NCBI GenBank assembly: GCA_027924585.1
Contig: BSBM01000007.1
Span: 11,313,501 to 11,377,500, forward strand
DNA: 64,000 bases
DNA from: Larix kaempferi
Taxonomy: Eukaryota; Streptophyta; Pinopsida; Pinales; Pinaceae
Direction: 5' to 3'
Shown in pieces: positions 1 to 11,267 of this stretch (positions within the stretch are counted from its first letter, which is position 1; every line of letters begins with the position of its first letter). Made by a program: the position numbers and the translations under genes. The notes below the pieces were generated by a model. The model was not told the DNA's origin and did not search any database. It saw only the letters and a list, made by a program, of their open reading frames with translations.

Positions 1-2126
1 AAATCCATAGAAATAGTTGGCCAAAGCTATGTAGGGATGGGCAAGGGTTTGAGCAATCCCGAAAGGAGTGTCGTTTCACCCTTGTTGACTTGGAAAGTAT
101 CATCGTCAGCCACCATCTATTGAATTTTCATTTTTAGTCCCTGCCAAAAGAAATTACATCATTCCTGGTCATACACTTTGCAGAACCCAGAGTGCCTTGT
201 TGATGAAGAAGCATGGAGTTCATAGAAGAGAGAGCCCTGTTGAACATATTGCAACCAATTTGGAACAAGCAGAGAAACAGCTGTAAGAGAAACTGGGTCA
301 TCAATTGTGCAAGAAGGAGCATCTTCCACCATATTCTTCTTACCCTTCTTGTAAGTGATCACATAGGGATAACCCATGAGTTGGATAACCCATTTCAGGT
401 GTGTTGGGGAGGAGACCCATTGTTCCAGAAAATTTTCCAGACTCGGGAGATCAGTCTTGATGCAGAAATAATTCCCTAATAGGTATGACTTCCACTTCTG
501 TACTGCATGCAAAATAGCCATCATTTCCTGCTGAGAGGTAGATGTGGCTAAATTCTTACCAGAAAGGTCTCTTGAAGGCAGCAAGCGCATTGGTTCAGCA
601 AGGATACCTGCATATCTATCCAAGGAAGTAGTGGAGACTGTTGATGGGTGCATCTGAATGGAATTGAGCTGAGCGATGACACCATGTGAATTCTTCTTAA
701 AGATTTTTTCCAGGCGATGTGAACTGATGATGCAGAGAGACCCTGGTTGTAAGCCCATAAATTTGTGTTATGCCCCGTTGACTTTAAACTGCATCCGAAG
801 TTTAGCAAAATCCCATAAGATGGGGCCAAGTGTGGGTAACCATTGAATGCCCAAAACCACATCACATCCACCTAAGGACAAGGAAAACATGTCAGAGCGT
901 AGGTTATAATCTTCCATAGAGATACGCACATTGTGACACTTCCCCTTGCAAGGTAAGGTGCCCCCATTGGCAACTATGACTTCAAAGTTGGAGCAAGGAT
1001 GGACAAAACAATCATCCTGTTTGGCAATCCGAGGGTCAATAAAGTTATGAGTGCTACCAGAATCAATGAGTATGGTAAGAGGGAGCTTCTTGAAGTATCC
1101 CCTAACCTGCATTGTTTGTGGGGTGGTGATGCCGGTTACAGCATGGAGAGAGATCTCAGGTGGGTCGTCCTGAGATGGGGTGTCAACAGGCGGGTGTTGA
1201 ATGTCGACCTGATCATCTACTATATCTGTAGCTTCTTCACCCAGTTCTAAGGCAGGCGGAGAATCCACATCCAAGAGATAGAGCTTTTGTTGAACACATC
1301 TATGTCCCCGAGTGAATTTCTCATCACAATTATAGCAAAGCCCTTTTTCTCGGCGTGCTTGCATTTCTATTTCAGACAAATGCTTGATAGGAGTTGGTTG
1401 AGGAGAAGGCGTGATGGGAGCTCGTTGGGAACCCATATTTCTGAAGGGAACAAAGGTGGGTTTGGAGCATTGTTGAGCTGCGATCTTGTCCTCGGCCAGC
1501 TTAGCCAACCCTAGGACTTCCATCATTGTGTTGGGACAAAACATTTTGACCTATGAGTGGATTTCATCCTTGAGACCACTGATAAAACAACTCCTGTAGA
1601 ATTCATCAGACAATCCTTCTGTGTGATTGGCCAATTTCTCAAATTCTGTCTGATACTCTCTCACTATGCCAATTTGGTGAAGTTTAGTGAGTGCTCCTGT
1701 GAAATCATCAAAAGCACTAGGACCAAATCGTGGCAAAATGAGTTGGCAAAAATCTATCCAGTTTGGCTCGGGATGAGCTTTGATGTACCAACAGTACCAT
1801 TGAAGGGCTTCCTGTTCCAAATGAAAGGATGCAAGTGGAACTTTCTGGACATCAAAAGTATTATGCAGGCTGAAATATTGTTTTGCTCGGTATATCCATC
1901 CAGTCGGATCAGTACCATTGAAGCGAGGAAAATCAAGCTTCGGCCCACGAAAATTGCTTGAAGAAGAGAACCCGGTGGCTGCAAAAGATTCTGGCTGTCG
2001 GTTATTGTTCATGGATGAATGCTGAAGATGGAGGCTGAGAATTTTTTCATCCAGATCATGGAGTTTGGTTTGGATGGCTGCAAGTGCTTCCTCCATGGTG
2101 TTTGCTCCTGCATGGGTGACAACCAT
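1..2126 (-). pseudogene. gag-pol: A1 fused Gag-protease-remnant Pol frame
   Basis: One reading frame runs leftwards from an ATG at 2126. Seen in order: a retrotransposon Gag core (FNGTDPTGW, then W/Y-rich helices), a zinc knuckle of the chromovirus type (CYNCDEKFTRGHRC), an aspartic protease with the active-site motif LIDSGSTHNF, a short stretch from the RT N-terminus, and then directly the C-terminal half of RNase H (EMMAILHAVQKW) and the integrase zinc-finger region. The RT fingers, palm and YxDD motif are absent. The frame is kept across the deletion. It is broken only by point stops: TAG at 1551-1553, TAA at 768-770 and TGA at 159-161. The ATG was chosen because A2 starts at the equivalent codon with the same MVVT start. 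The element cannot have supplied its own RT. Confidence 0.9.
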
Positions 2127-2561
2127 AACCAGGATTTTTTTTTTTTTTTTGGTGGAATGGGTAGAAAAACACAAACAGAAGCTGATTTAGTAAGGGGAAA
2201 TTTCGATTGGGGAAACAATCTGATGGGTAATTGGGGTTTGACTAGATTTTGGACACTGTCGAAAGGACAAGAAAGCAAAAAGGAGGATTTTAGAAGCGGG
2301 GTGATAGAATGAGAAAATTTGGCAGAGAGGGACAAAGAAGCAGAATTCAGAAAGAAATTTTGTGGTAAAATTTGAAGGTGATTGGGTGAAATCTGAGGAA
2401 GTTATGACAAACCCTAAAAATAGACAAATGTGGGATTTCGGGCTTTGGGAAGAGTAATTGGGGATAGGGTCCTCAGGAATGAAAGATGCAGAATGGAATG
2501 ACAGGGGTTCCCCGAAAATTTCAAGGGAAACAAAGTGAAAACAAGGGAGATATGGAGAAAA

Positions 2562-2592
<31 letters not shown>

Positions 2593-3164
2593 CCAGAAAT
2601 GGATTGGCAACAACGGTGCGGAAGGGATCCGCAACAAATGGATCTGCAACGGCAAGGAAGGGATAGAAAATGGCTAGATCTAAAATGGAAACTGGATCTG
2701 GAACGACTTTCAGAATAGATCTGAAATGGCTGGATCTGGAGCGGAAGTGATCGGCAACAATTCAACTGAAAATAGAGATGGACCCCAGGTATGTGCGACT
2801 TCCTAACAGTTCAGGGGTTTCACTCAGCCACCAACGCTGTCTAATGGCTTGCGTATTGGGGTAGTAACCCTCACTCCATGGCTCAGGTAAAATGGATAAC
2901 CGCTTTGCCACAAACGACAGCTCTTGGTTTACCTCACGGGTGGAAACTAGTCAATTAGGTAGGGGTCGTTGCCCTTTTCGCTGGCAAGTCCTCTCAATGG
3001 GCCAGCTACTTTGGGGTTCCTGTGGTACTCCTCACAATGAGTTTTAGGGATTATTCCCAAGTACTTCCCACAGTTAAGCGGATAGGGATTATTCCCAAAT
3101 CCGAAGCTGCAACAGATGCAAAAAAAAATTTGGCAGAAATTCCACCCAACGAGCCCAAGAAAGT
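2127..3164 (-). other. A1 untranslated leader between primer site and gag
   Basis: About 1 kb lies between the primer site and the gag start codon. It contains two long T runs on the plus strand (2135-2150, 16 T; 2566-2592, 27 T), which read as poly-A in the element's sense. The part at about 2780-3110 is closely similar to A2 58395-58730. ORFs here are low-complexity and not believable. Compared with A2, A1 lacks about 330 bp next to the primer site. Confidence 0.7.
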
Positions 3165-3176
3165 GCTCTGATACCA
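3165..3176 (-). promoter_or_regulatory. A1 primer-binding site, initiator tRNA-Met type
   Basis: On the minus strand this reads TGGTATCAGAGC, the complement of the 3' end of plant initiator tRNA-Met, two bases inside the 5' LTR. It primes minus-strand DNA synthesis and fixes the orientation of A1. The identical site is present in A2 at 59129-59140. Confidence 0.92.
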
Positions 3177-3178
3177 GA

Positions 3179-3565
3179 TGTGATGCACCTGCAACAATTA
3201 ATTAACAAGAATACGCAAAATAGCAGAAATGACAGAACTCAGAATCACTTTTATATTGATCACATGCCACTTCGAGGGGGCAACCTCCTTTGAGCAAGCT
3301 CAATACAAATAACTTCACGGTGCCTTCAATGACCTCAACACACACTTATATACTAATTCTATGCCCAATACTATGAGTCAAAACCATGGGACATATAATA
3401 CTACGAGATGACTTACAAAGCATATGCGTCCAATACTATGTGTCAATACTATGGGCTAATATAAACTACATATCAAGAAATACTACGGGACGACTTACAA
3501 AGCATATGCGTCCAACAACAATACACTAACATAGTAAAGAGAAGGGTTGACATAGGTTCCTAACA
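3179..3565 (-). repeat. A1 5' LTR (387 bp)
   Basis: Reads TGTGATGC...CCTAACA on the plus strand, with TG/CA ends, and matches both 385-bp LTRs of A2 along its length. A TATA-like stretch (TATATAAG on the minus strand) lies at about 3345-3352 and would be the Pol II promoter of the element. Confidence 0.93.
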
Positions 3566-3579
3566 CACAAACACCCACA

Positions 3580-4290
3580 ATGCCTACTCATATTGGCACA
3601 ACGCCAATTCACACCATCCCATTCCTGTTCCCATTCTCCAGAGTTGTCAGTTCGCCAGTAATGGCTACACTCAACTTTCCTGGCTTAACATTAGGGATAC
3701 CTGTATGGTACTTACCTGCGCTTAACCCCCCGCTGACACCGGCTGTTATCTTACAACTAGTACAACCTATCCCCACTACCAACCACCCACCCCCTCCGGT
3801 CACTCAACTACAAAACAAACCTCCCCCAATGGTCACTACGGCATCAACATCCAGGAACGCTCCACCTCTCTTACGAAACACTGGGGGCAGAGGCCCACCA
3901 ACGTATAACACTAGACTCATAACTCGCACCCCCCCAACAACCCCCAAGGTAGCTAAGAACCCCCCAGCTATTCGTATTCCCCCTAAATGCTCGTTGTGCG
4001 ATGACGTAGGCCATGCTAATCATTAGTGTCCACAATTACCTGCACTCCAGGAACACATGAACATGTTGGATAATGACACCGGCATTCCAGTAGTAAGACT
4101 TGAGCCACCTCCTCAGCCTCGTGACAAATCACTGCGTACCAACCACCCTTGTGCGATATGCGGTATTTACGGCCACTACTCACATCACTGTCCTGATATC
4201 CTAGATTACAGAGTAGCTCTCTATGAGATGAATAACATTGACTTAGAAATATCTCCTCCCCTCATCGAGGAGATCTACCCCCCAAGATCA
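3580..4290 (+). pseudogene. gag: E1 Gag fragment with two zinc knuckles
   Basis: The frame begins MPTHIGTT at 3580, where the A1 insertion starts, so the true N-terminus may be missing. MATLNFPGLTLGIPVW resembles the start of E2 gag (MAALNLSGLTIGISVW, 14095), which links the two elements. A proline/threonine-rich stretch is followed by two CCHC zinc knuckles: one at about 3988-4029 (CSLCDDVGHANH then a stop then C) and an intact one at about 4150-4191 (CAICGIYGHYSHHC). The in-frame TAG at 4024-4026 falls inside the first knuckle. No protease signature (D-S/T/L-G) follows, so protease is deleted or too decayed to see. Confidence 0.8.
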
Positions 4291-6230
4291 TCTTCTTCGG
4301 AAGAAGTCAATACCATATATATGATTTCAACCACGTACAAACTAGAACCCGTCGATTTATGGTCTGACTACTTCCATACTGATGAACAAATTTTAGAAAC
4401 ACTCACTGCACCGGACTACCCTTGGGACGATATGCATCATCGCTCATACTTCCTCCCTAAGGCGTCTACATCCACCGCAGTAAACCAACTATTAGTCGAG
4501 TCAAAGGATTTTTTACCAACTAAGGTTGATTGGTTAAAGGACCCCATCCCAGCACCAGATGCCTTCGAAGAAGGGAACATGTCCAACATTTCCCCTATTA
4601 TACAAATCGACATTTCCACCACACTGGGAAAACCTGAGCTCATCTCGCTAGGTGCATCTTGCACTCAAGCGGAAACTCAGGCATATAAGAAACTATTCCA
4701 AGAGTTTCATGATGTTTTCGCTTGGTCTTACACCGAGATGCCTGGCCTCGATCCAAAAATTGTGGAACATCACATCGACACTTGGCCTAATGTAACTCCT
4801 GCCCGACAAAAACAACGGCCCATTCACCCGTCCAAACTCCCAGCTGTTAAAGCTGAGATTGAAAAACTTCAAAAAGAAGGATTCATATATCCTATTGCCT
4901 ACACCACCTGGGTTTCAAACCCAGTACCAGTAAACAAAAAAGTGGGCACTATACGCGTTTGTATTAATTTCTGAGACCTCAATTTCACTTGTCCCAAGGA
5001 CAACTTCCCCACACCTTTCATCGACCAACTAATTGATGAATGCGCAGGACACGAGGTCCTTTCTTTTATGGATGGTTTCTCCGGATACAACCAAATAAAA
5101 ATCCGTAAAGAAGATCATTATAAGACGGCTTTCACCACCCCATGGGGCACCTTCGCCTATCGCATCATGCCTTTTGGCCTCAAGAATGTTGGAGCCACCT
5201 TCCAAAGCGCCATGACTTACTGCTTCCATGATCTCCACAAGATCATAAAAGTTTACCTGGACGACCTCACAGCCCGATCCAAAAAGCGATCTGACCATTT
5301 AGACGACCTTCGACAAGTTTTCATGCGTTGTCAGAAATATAACATCCGCTTGAACACTCTCAAGTGTGTCTTTTGCGTCACATCAGGTCTCCTGCTGGGT
5401 TTTGTTATCTCAGAGAAAGGCATCACTGTAGACCCATTAAAAGTCCAAGCTATTCTAGAGTTACCGTCAGCCCACACATTAAGACAACTGCAAAGCCTAC
5501 AAGGGAGGTCCAACTTCCTCTGCTGCTTTGTCCCTGACTATGCCACAATGGTACATGGTTTCCTACGACTATTACGTCTGCATACCTGTTTCATTTGGGA
5601 CCAACAAGCAGAGACAGCTTTCACCGGTTTAAAGAAAGCACTCACAAATGCCCCGTTGATTTCTCCTCCAGATTTCACCAAAGATTTCATCCTCTATGTC
5701 TCAGCATCCGAACATGCTGTATCCGGAGTACTTGTACAAGAAGATGCTACTCGCCAAGAGCATGTCATCTATTATGTGAGCCAGACCTTGTCCGGCCCAC
5801 CCCTCCGATATCCACATGAAGAAAAGATGGCCCTCGCCGTCGTTTTTTCAGTCCAAAAGCTGCGACATTATATTATACTAAGCCACACCACTGTCATAGC
5901 TAATTCCAATCCTATGGTGTACCTCTTGATGCGTAGCCTTCTTCAAGGCCACGTAGCTAAATGGGTAATTATCCTACAAGAGTAGGACCTTACTTTCAAG
6001 ACCCCAAAGAGCACCAAGGCCCTAGCACTAGCTCAACTCATCACAGATCTCCCATCCTCTTCGTCATCACCCGCTATCAAAACGGATCTCACTGATGACC
6101 ACATTTTCATTATCTCATCTGATGACCCATGGTACGGTGATATTCTGTTATACCTTCGCACATAGAAGTTCAGACCCCACATCGATCGCGACGGACGACG
6201 TCATATGGGCCCCACGCCCTATTTATAGAG
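4291..6230 (+). pseudogene. pol: E1 reverse transcriptase and RNase H, integrase lost
   Basis: In the same frame as gag. The connection (FHDVFAWSYTEMPGLD) leads into RT fingers (ARQKQRPIHP), the first palm aspartate (SFMDGFSGYNQI), MPFGLKNVGATFQ, and the catalytic YLDDL at about 5255. RNase H follows but its first acidic position is changed (LYVSASEHAVSG), with the usual LRHYI helix kept. After RNase H comes the linker WYGDILLYLRT, which in this branch precedes integrase, but recognisable sequence stops at about 6230. In-frame stops are TGA 4972, TAG 5983 and TAG 6163. The TGA and the last TAG sit where Arg and Gln codons are expected, which fits C-to-T decay. Confidence 0.88.
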
Positions 6231-6370
6231 ATTCCACCATTTTTCAAACAACCATTCCGGTGTCATACGACGTCCGTTTCTCAAACCGTTGGTACCGTTG
6301 GAATCAGAACAGCGAGAACTTCATGATAGTTCTTTCCTTTTCTAGTTTTCACCAGGTCCATTTTTTCATG
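6231..6370 (+). other. E1 junction between pol remnant and repeat array
   Basis: About 140 bases with no recognisable coding sequence. It may hold the decayed first residues of integrase. ORFs over this and the repeat array are repeat-encoded and not credible. Confidence 0.4.
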
Positions 6371-6940
6371 CCCGCGTTGCCTCGGTTTGCGTGCCACATC
6401 GGTCGTCATCCATTTTTTATGAAACTTATATCGCCGGATTCAATTTTCCGCGCTCATGATGATGCTTGAGATCATTTCTCACTCTCACGCCCAGATTTGT
6501 CAGGCATTTTTTCCCATGCCCCCTCGTTGCCTCGGTTTGCATGCCACATTGGCCGTCGTCCATTTTTTACGAACCTTATGTCACCGGATTCAATTTTCCA
6601 TGCTCGTGACGATGCTTGAGATCGTTTCTCGCTCTCATGCCCAGATTTTTTGGGCATTTTTCCATGCCCCCTCGTCGCCTCGGTTTGCGTGCCACATCGG
6701 CCGTCGTCCGTTGTGGACAAGCCTTATATCGTCGGATTCAATTTTTCACGCTCGTGATTATGCTTGAGATCATTTCTCACTCTCACCTCCATATTTTTTA
6801 GGCATTTTTTTCCCATGACCCCTCGTTTCCTCGGTTTGCGTGCCACATTGGCCGTTGCCCCTTTTTTGACAATCTTTATGTCACCGGATTCAATTTTCCA
6901 CACTCATGATGATGCTTGAGACCTTTTCTCGCTATAATCA
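6370..6940 (+). repeat. Tandem repeat of about 150 bp, four copies, in E1 3' region
   Basis: The anchor ctcggtttgc occurs at 6381, 6531, 6679 and 6830, giving periods of 150, 148 and 151. Each unit also carries a cacat(c/t)ggc(c/t)gt segment, a gccggattcaattttc-like segment and a gatgcttgagatc-like segment. Copies differ by scattered substitutions and small indels. It lies between pol and the 3' end of a Tat-like element, where this lineage is known to carry variable tandem repeats. Confidence 0.9.
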
Positions 6941-6967
6941 ATCCCTTTTTGTTCGGTATAATTTTAT

Positions 6968-7449
6968 CCCTTTTTCGGGCCGAGCAATCCCTTTTATGAA
7001 AAAGGCACTTAGGAAGTTTCTGTTAAGCTCTTTTCTGACTCCTAAAACAATGAAAAGATCGTCGAGAAACCTTGCTTCCTTTCATGCTTGCTAAACGTAT
7101 CTCAAATGGTGTCTACATGGTATAATTTACCCCTTTTTCGGACCTTGTAGACTAATTACGAAAAAGGAATACTCTAGTCACATCGGCTAGAAGAGTTCTC
7201 CATTTGCATCATTTTATGCTTTTTCGGGCCTTGGAGACTAACTTATGAAAAAGAACACCAATGGAGTCCACTTACTGCTTTCAGACTCTCTAAACGTGAA
7301 AGCGACCATGAGCAATCACCATCCTGGGCTCGTAAAACCCACAGGACGGTACTCACAATCACTGTAGAGTCTTCTTATCACTTTCAGGCTCCTTAAAAAT
7401 GAAAGCACCAATGAGCACGAACAGTCCTGGGCTCACAAAATCCATAGGA
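6968..7449 (+). repeat. Array of short hairpins in E1 3' region
   Basis: Consecutive 22-38-base inverted repeats. Stems include CCTTTTTC/GAAAAAGG (6969-6976 and 6998-7005), CTTTTC/GAAAAG (7030-7035, 7052-7057), CCTTTTTCG/CGAAAAAGG (7132-7140, 7159-7167), CTTTTTC/GAAAAAG (7219-7225, 7247-7253), CTTTCA/TGAAAG (7278-7283, 7297-7302), TCCTG/CAGGA (7322-7326, 7342-7346) and CTTTCA/TGAAAG (7381-7386, 7400-7405). Several loops share a GRCTCCTTAAAA-like core. The same motif recurs in E2. Confidence 0.75.
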
Positions 7450-8724
7450 TAGTACTATTTCAGAGCACACTTTTATCCCTTCTTCGAGTTCATTAAAACT
7501 ACAAAAAATGACCCAGGGGTGCTTCTTGATGCCAGAACAGATCACGCCTACTCATATAGCATCTTCCCCATTTTGGTCGCCTTTGTTCAGAGTATTCTGC
7601 AGTATGTCACCCTGAGAACCCCTCGACAACACCCATAGTCAATACATACCTTTCAGTCCCTAAAAGCTATGATCCCCACACCTACAAGTCAGTTCCCTAT
7701 GCTGCTAGGTCAACCATGTAATCATTCTCTCAACAAAGGAAGTTTGAGTGTACCCACTATATGACCCCAGTTACTTTCCATCCCCACAAGTATGTCAGTC
7801 CTACCATCAGTATTACCACACTTCAGTTCTACTCCTCGCGCTCCTATCAAGGAAACATCATTACTTTTTTAGTTGCTGGTCTCCCTCTGTCGGTGACAAC
7901 CAAATTTATTCCAGAGGATAGACCTAGAGGTCCCTGTATCTTGGACTCATCACCACTTATGAGGAGTGCCTACGAACCATTTCGAGAAGAGTCCTCAGTG
8001 CCTCTCCAAATGGTTGTTTCTCACATGCTCAACTTCAACACCTTGATCGCATCGTTGAGACTCGCATAGGGTATTGGTCCGTTCAATTATTTGTTCAAGA
8101 CCCCGGATACCACCTGACTCTTCCACATTTGAGAGTCTACTTATGGAAACAACCAGCCACATATTTTCTATAGATATCCGAGTTGCGCATGGCGACAGTA
8201 TTCAGATGTACCCTAGTTTTATACTCCCTCGAGTCTATAGTTACATATACTTCCTAGAGATGGTTCACAGTCATAGAGTCCCTACAGATATTGGACACCT
8301 TCAGTTTCAGCAGTTCATCAACCCTTCTGAGACCTTATTCAGAACGGTTGTTGCAGTTATTCCAGTGTATCAGTTATTGAGATCAGTCATGTTATGATCA
8401 TGAGTATGTCCCAAAATGATGTCCCCTCTGGACCATTATGATGTAGCAACAGATTTTTTATGTATTTTTCAGGTCCACCTTCTTGGGACTAATTGTTTTT
8501 ATATGTCTTGATACGAGCATGGGAATGCCTACCTCATCCATTATCAGAGATTATTCCTCATTCATATTGAGGCCATGTAATATTGTTTATTTTTGCAGCT
8601 TCCAAGGGCCGTGGATCCAGTCTCCAATCGGTCTCTTCTCCTCCCCAAACCCCCCCCCCCCCAAAAAAAAAAAAAGAAAGATAAAAGAACTATGATGTCT
8701 ATCGGCCATACGATGAGCTATTGC
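7450..8724 (+). other. E1 3' region without recognisable genes
   Basis: About 1.3 kb of apparently non-coding sequence. ORFs at 7761-8069, 8074-8397 and 8593-8949 show no domain or composition that supports translation. A homopolymer pair, 13 C then 13 A, lies at 8650-8675. No tRNA, host exon or second element was recognised. Confidence 0.5.
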
Positions 8725-8751
8725 CCTCACACATCAGGGGGCAATCTATTA
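8725..8751 (+). promoter_or_regulatory. Polypurine-tract-like site of E1, shared with E2
   Basis: CCTCACACATCAGGGGGCA followed by ATCTATTA. A nearly identical sequence occurs in inverted orientation at 9922-9947. Conservation of the purine run AGGGGGCA at the 3' end of two related elements fits a polypurine tract bordering the 3' LTR, but the following bases are not TG, so the exact LTR start is unclear. Confidence 0.5.
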
Positions 8752-9340
8752 ACACCCAAAAAGTGCTCACTAGCTCATTTCCTGATTCACATGACCCATT
8801 TGTCCACTTTTCCACCATTTGAGCCTCTAAAGGCACCAAAAGGTCACCAAAAGACCTTAATACACCCCTTTTTCCACTTAAAATGTTTATTTTTCCTCAA
8901 AAAACATAAAAAACCCTCAAAAAGGGTCCAAAATTCCCAAAAATATTAAAAAGGGAATACAAATATTAAAAATATTCAAAAAAGGAAAAAGGAGGGAAAA
9001 GGTACCTAAACCATGTTGGTCAATACCATTGGTTTCCACAAAACCATAAATGGTATTCCCCACCACCAAAAACTATAAAAAGGTGGTAGGGGCTCCTCAC
9101 TTCACATCCATCCATCTTCCTATCCTCATGCTGCCAAAATCTCCCTTGAGCTTTTGGCCATTGTAGCTACCTTAGAGAAGGGACCCTTTGGAGTTTGGAG
9201 CTGCTCACCTTTGGAGCTACTCAACAATCTTCATCACTTGGAGGTATTATCATTGCAAGCACTTGCTTGCCCCCATTTTCAATACAAAGTTATTTTTTCT
9301 ATTTCCTATTCTTGTTTTCAATTCAAAAGTTTATTATGAT
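8752..9340 (+). repeat. Probable start of E1 3' LTR with TATA box
   Basis: Begins just after the polypurine-like tract. A TATA box (CTATAAAAAGG, 9073-9083) lies about 330 bp in, followed by a CT-rich leader-like stretch (9090-9130), which is a typical U3-to-R layout. No second copy is in the window for comparison, so neither border nor length is known. Confidence 0.4.
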
Positions 9341-9921
9341 ATGCACATGCTAGTTTGGTTTTAGTTTTAGATTTACAATTGTTTTTGCTTTAATATTTGA
9401 AACTGCTGCTACTAGTTAGCAGGTGCCCATAGCACTAAGCTTGGTTGCAAAACCAAGCAAACAGATCCTTCTTGTCTTTATGGGACAAGGTAGGCAGTTT
9501 AGATCAAGAGGTGGTTGAATTGGGAGGTTGGGGAAGTTGCAGAACCAACTCCAACTAATCCCAATTCGTCAAATTAATATATTTTTGATTTCATCTTAAG
9601 ATGTATGCGTTTTTCATACCACAAGAGTAACATATAGGAAGCAACTTTCGGGCTTTACAACAAGCGTTTACAACTTTTTGGGAGATGTATGCTGGTTGTC
9701 CTTGATAAAAGTAGGGTATTTTATCAAGGTGTATGCTGATCTTCTATGCAGAGAGGGGCGTACATGTGGCAAAATCAGGGGAAATTTCAATCTTTGCAGG
9801 TGAGGATTGTACTTCTCGCATCAAATTAGCTAAGGAAATCTAGCTTTTCAATCATTTGTGTCCTTTTGTCTGATCTACAAGGCAAGGTGATCACAAGACG
9901 GAGAATTGCAGATTTGACCTA
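9341..9921. other. Unassigned interval between E1 and E2 3' ends
   Basis: No gene or clear repeat seen. It should contain the rest of the E1 LTR and/or the E2 3' LTR, but the sequences just inside the two polypurine-like sites do not resemble each other beyond about 10 bases, so the two LTRs could not be matched. Confidence 0.4.
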
Positions 9922-9947
9922 TAATAGATGCCCCCTAATGTGTGAGG
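9922..9947 (-). promoter_or_regulatory. Polypurine-tract-like site of E2
   Basis: On the minus strand it reads CCTCACACATTAGGGGGCA then TCTATTA, matching E1 8725-8751 with two differences. It points towards E1, so the two 3' ends face each other. Confidence 0.5.
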
Positions 9948-11267
9948 TCAGAGGGAAACCATGGCCAAAATACATTATAATTCCAAGTCAGAGGAGGAGC
10001 AAGAAACCACAGAACCAAGTCACAAAAAACACCTGAAACAACAATCAAGGTTAGCGAGCAATTACAATCTTGAAATCATATAGATGTGTAACATGATATC
10101 CGATACAAAACTAGGATATGTATATATAGAGCATGGCCACTGAAATACAAGCATGGATCCATGTCAAACGAGAGATCATAGCCATAACAACAATCTAGAT
10201 CTATGTCTCATGAAGAGCCAAAATGAGTGAGGCTTAGTCTTGCGCAACTTGGGTGATAACATAAATATGGTGATGCTATCAGAGTCCCAAGGTCTTTATC
10301 CAAAACAACCCAAGGTACAAACCCTATCCATGCGAATAAATGAGCTGAAGTCAAACATGGGGGGTATCGTTTGATTACTGGTCATTGATGTATACCGTTA
10401 ACAAATGAGAGGGCTTCCATCGATAATGATGATTGGGCCGAAGGTACCTAGTACGATCCAACAAGTGTGAATAAGAGGACTTGAAGTCGAACACTTGAGG
10501 AGCCTATCGAAGAAGAGACATTGGTGTATTCTCATTATTCAAAAGTGAGGGAAACTGCCACTGATGACTGCAATCCCCAAGGTAGTAACCGAAACTCTAA
10601 ACTTCGTTCCCAGAGCATAATGAGCTGAAGTCGATGGGAAGAAGTCCGCTGGAAGGGAGGCATTAATGCATCCTCCATCATCCAACATGAGGAACACTCA
10701 CAGGTATGATTTGATGTGGAGTAGGATGAGTAACAAGATGAAACAAACTGACACCGGGATGGTTGACACATGAATTCAAGGTAAACTGCAGAATGGCCGA
10801 CATAGGATGTATCCTTGAACAGTGAGCAAGACACAAAGTGACTTAGGCTGTTTTCAACATGAGGGGAAAATGATATAAGTCTACAATGTAGGATACATAA
10901 CAGACCCTCCATATGGTTGGAACAATATCCAACTGGGGGATTAAAAACTTAGAGATCAGGTTCACCCTAAGGCCAAACTAAAAACTAGCTGACATGAAAG
11001 ACTCAAGTAGGTGCTGTGTTCAAGGACATGACTGACATAAGTTCCTTTGAAACTGAAAGAGATGCAATACACACTTTTTATCCCTTATTCTTTTTGATAA
11101 GAGAATATCCTTCTTGTTATTTTAGTGAGTCCAAGAAAAAAGAAAAACTCAATAGTTCCAACCATGTAAAGAGTTTAACGAGCATGTGGGAGGAAGACTC
11201 AGGACCTTCTTCATTGTTTACAGAGTTCAAAGAAGAGATAGAAGAATACTCTATAGTATTGATCTCT
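9948..11267 (-). other. E2 distal 3' region, no genes recognised
   Basis: About 1.3 kb with no credible coding sequence. Weak repeats of a gaagtc(a/g)a-containing phrase occur near 10348, 10480 and 10627 at uneven spacing of roughly 130-150 bp. The ORFs here have no recognisable domains. Confidence 0.4.

Larger units (their letters stand above)
1..3565 (-). mobile_element. Element A1: RT-deleted Ty3/gypsy (chromovirus-like), 3' end outside window
   Basis: This is the right-hand, 5' part of a minus-strand LTR retrotransposon. It runs from its 5' LTR at 3179-3565 leftwards through the primer site, a roughly 1-kb leader and a fused gag-pol frame to the window edge. Base 1 corresponds to about 56164 of the second copy A2, so about 0.8 kb (integrase tail, polypurine tract and 3' LTR) should lie outside the window. 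It interrupts element E1: coding sequence of E1 gag begins about 15 bp to its right. The target duplication cannot be confirmed because only the right flank (cacaa, 3566-3570) is visible. Confidence 0.93.
3571..9340 (+). mobile_element. Element E1: Tat-like Ty3/gypsy element, 5' end removed by A1 insertion
   Basis: A plus-strand gypsy element whose 5' LTR and leader lie beyond A1, outside the window. It holds Gag with two zinc knuckles, RT and RNase H in one frame (frame of base 3580), and then a non-coding 3' region with tandem repeats and hairpins. No protease and no integrase core were found; coding sequence fades just after the linker that normally leads into integrase. RT wording (CPKDNFPTPFIDQL, GHEVLSFMDGFSGYNQI) is of the Tat/Athila plant branch. 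The right border is not fixed: a polypurine-like tract at 8725-8751 followed by an LTR-like stretch suggests the 3' LTR starts there. Confidence 0.75.

Noticed and set aside
2187-2765. 192-codon minus-strand ORF upstream of A1 gag
   Set aside because: Low-complexity, Ser/Phe-rich translation running through a long homopolymer; the same place in A2 has no matching frame. It is leader sequence.
6095-6801. Several plus- and minus-strand ORFs of 60-124 codons
   Set aside because: Generated by the 150-bp tandem repeat of E1.
7761-8397. Two adjacent plus-strand ORFs as a possible E1 accessory gene
   Set aside because: No shared blocks with the extra ORFs of B, C or D and no domain; composition like the surrounding non-coding region.
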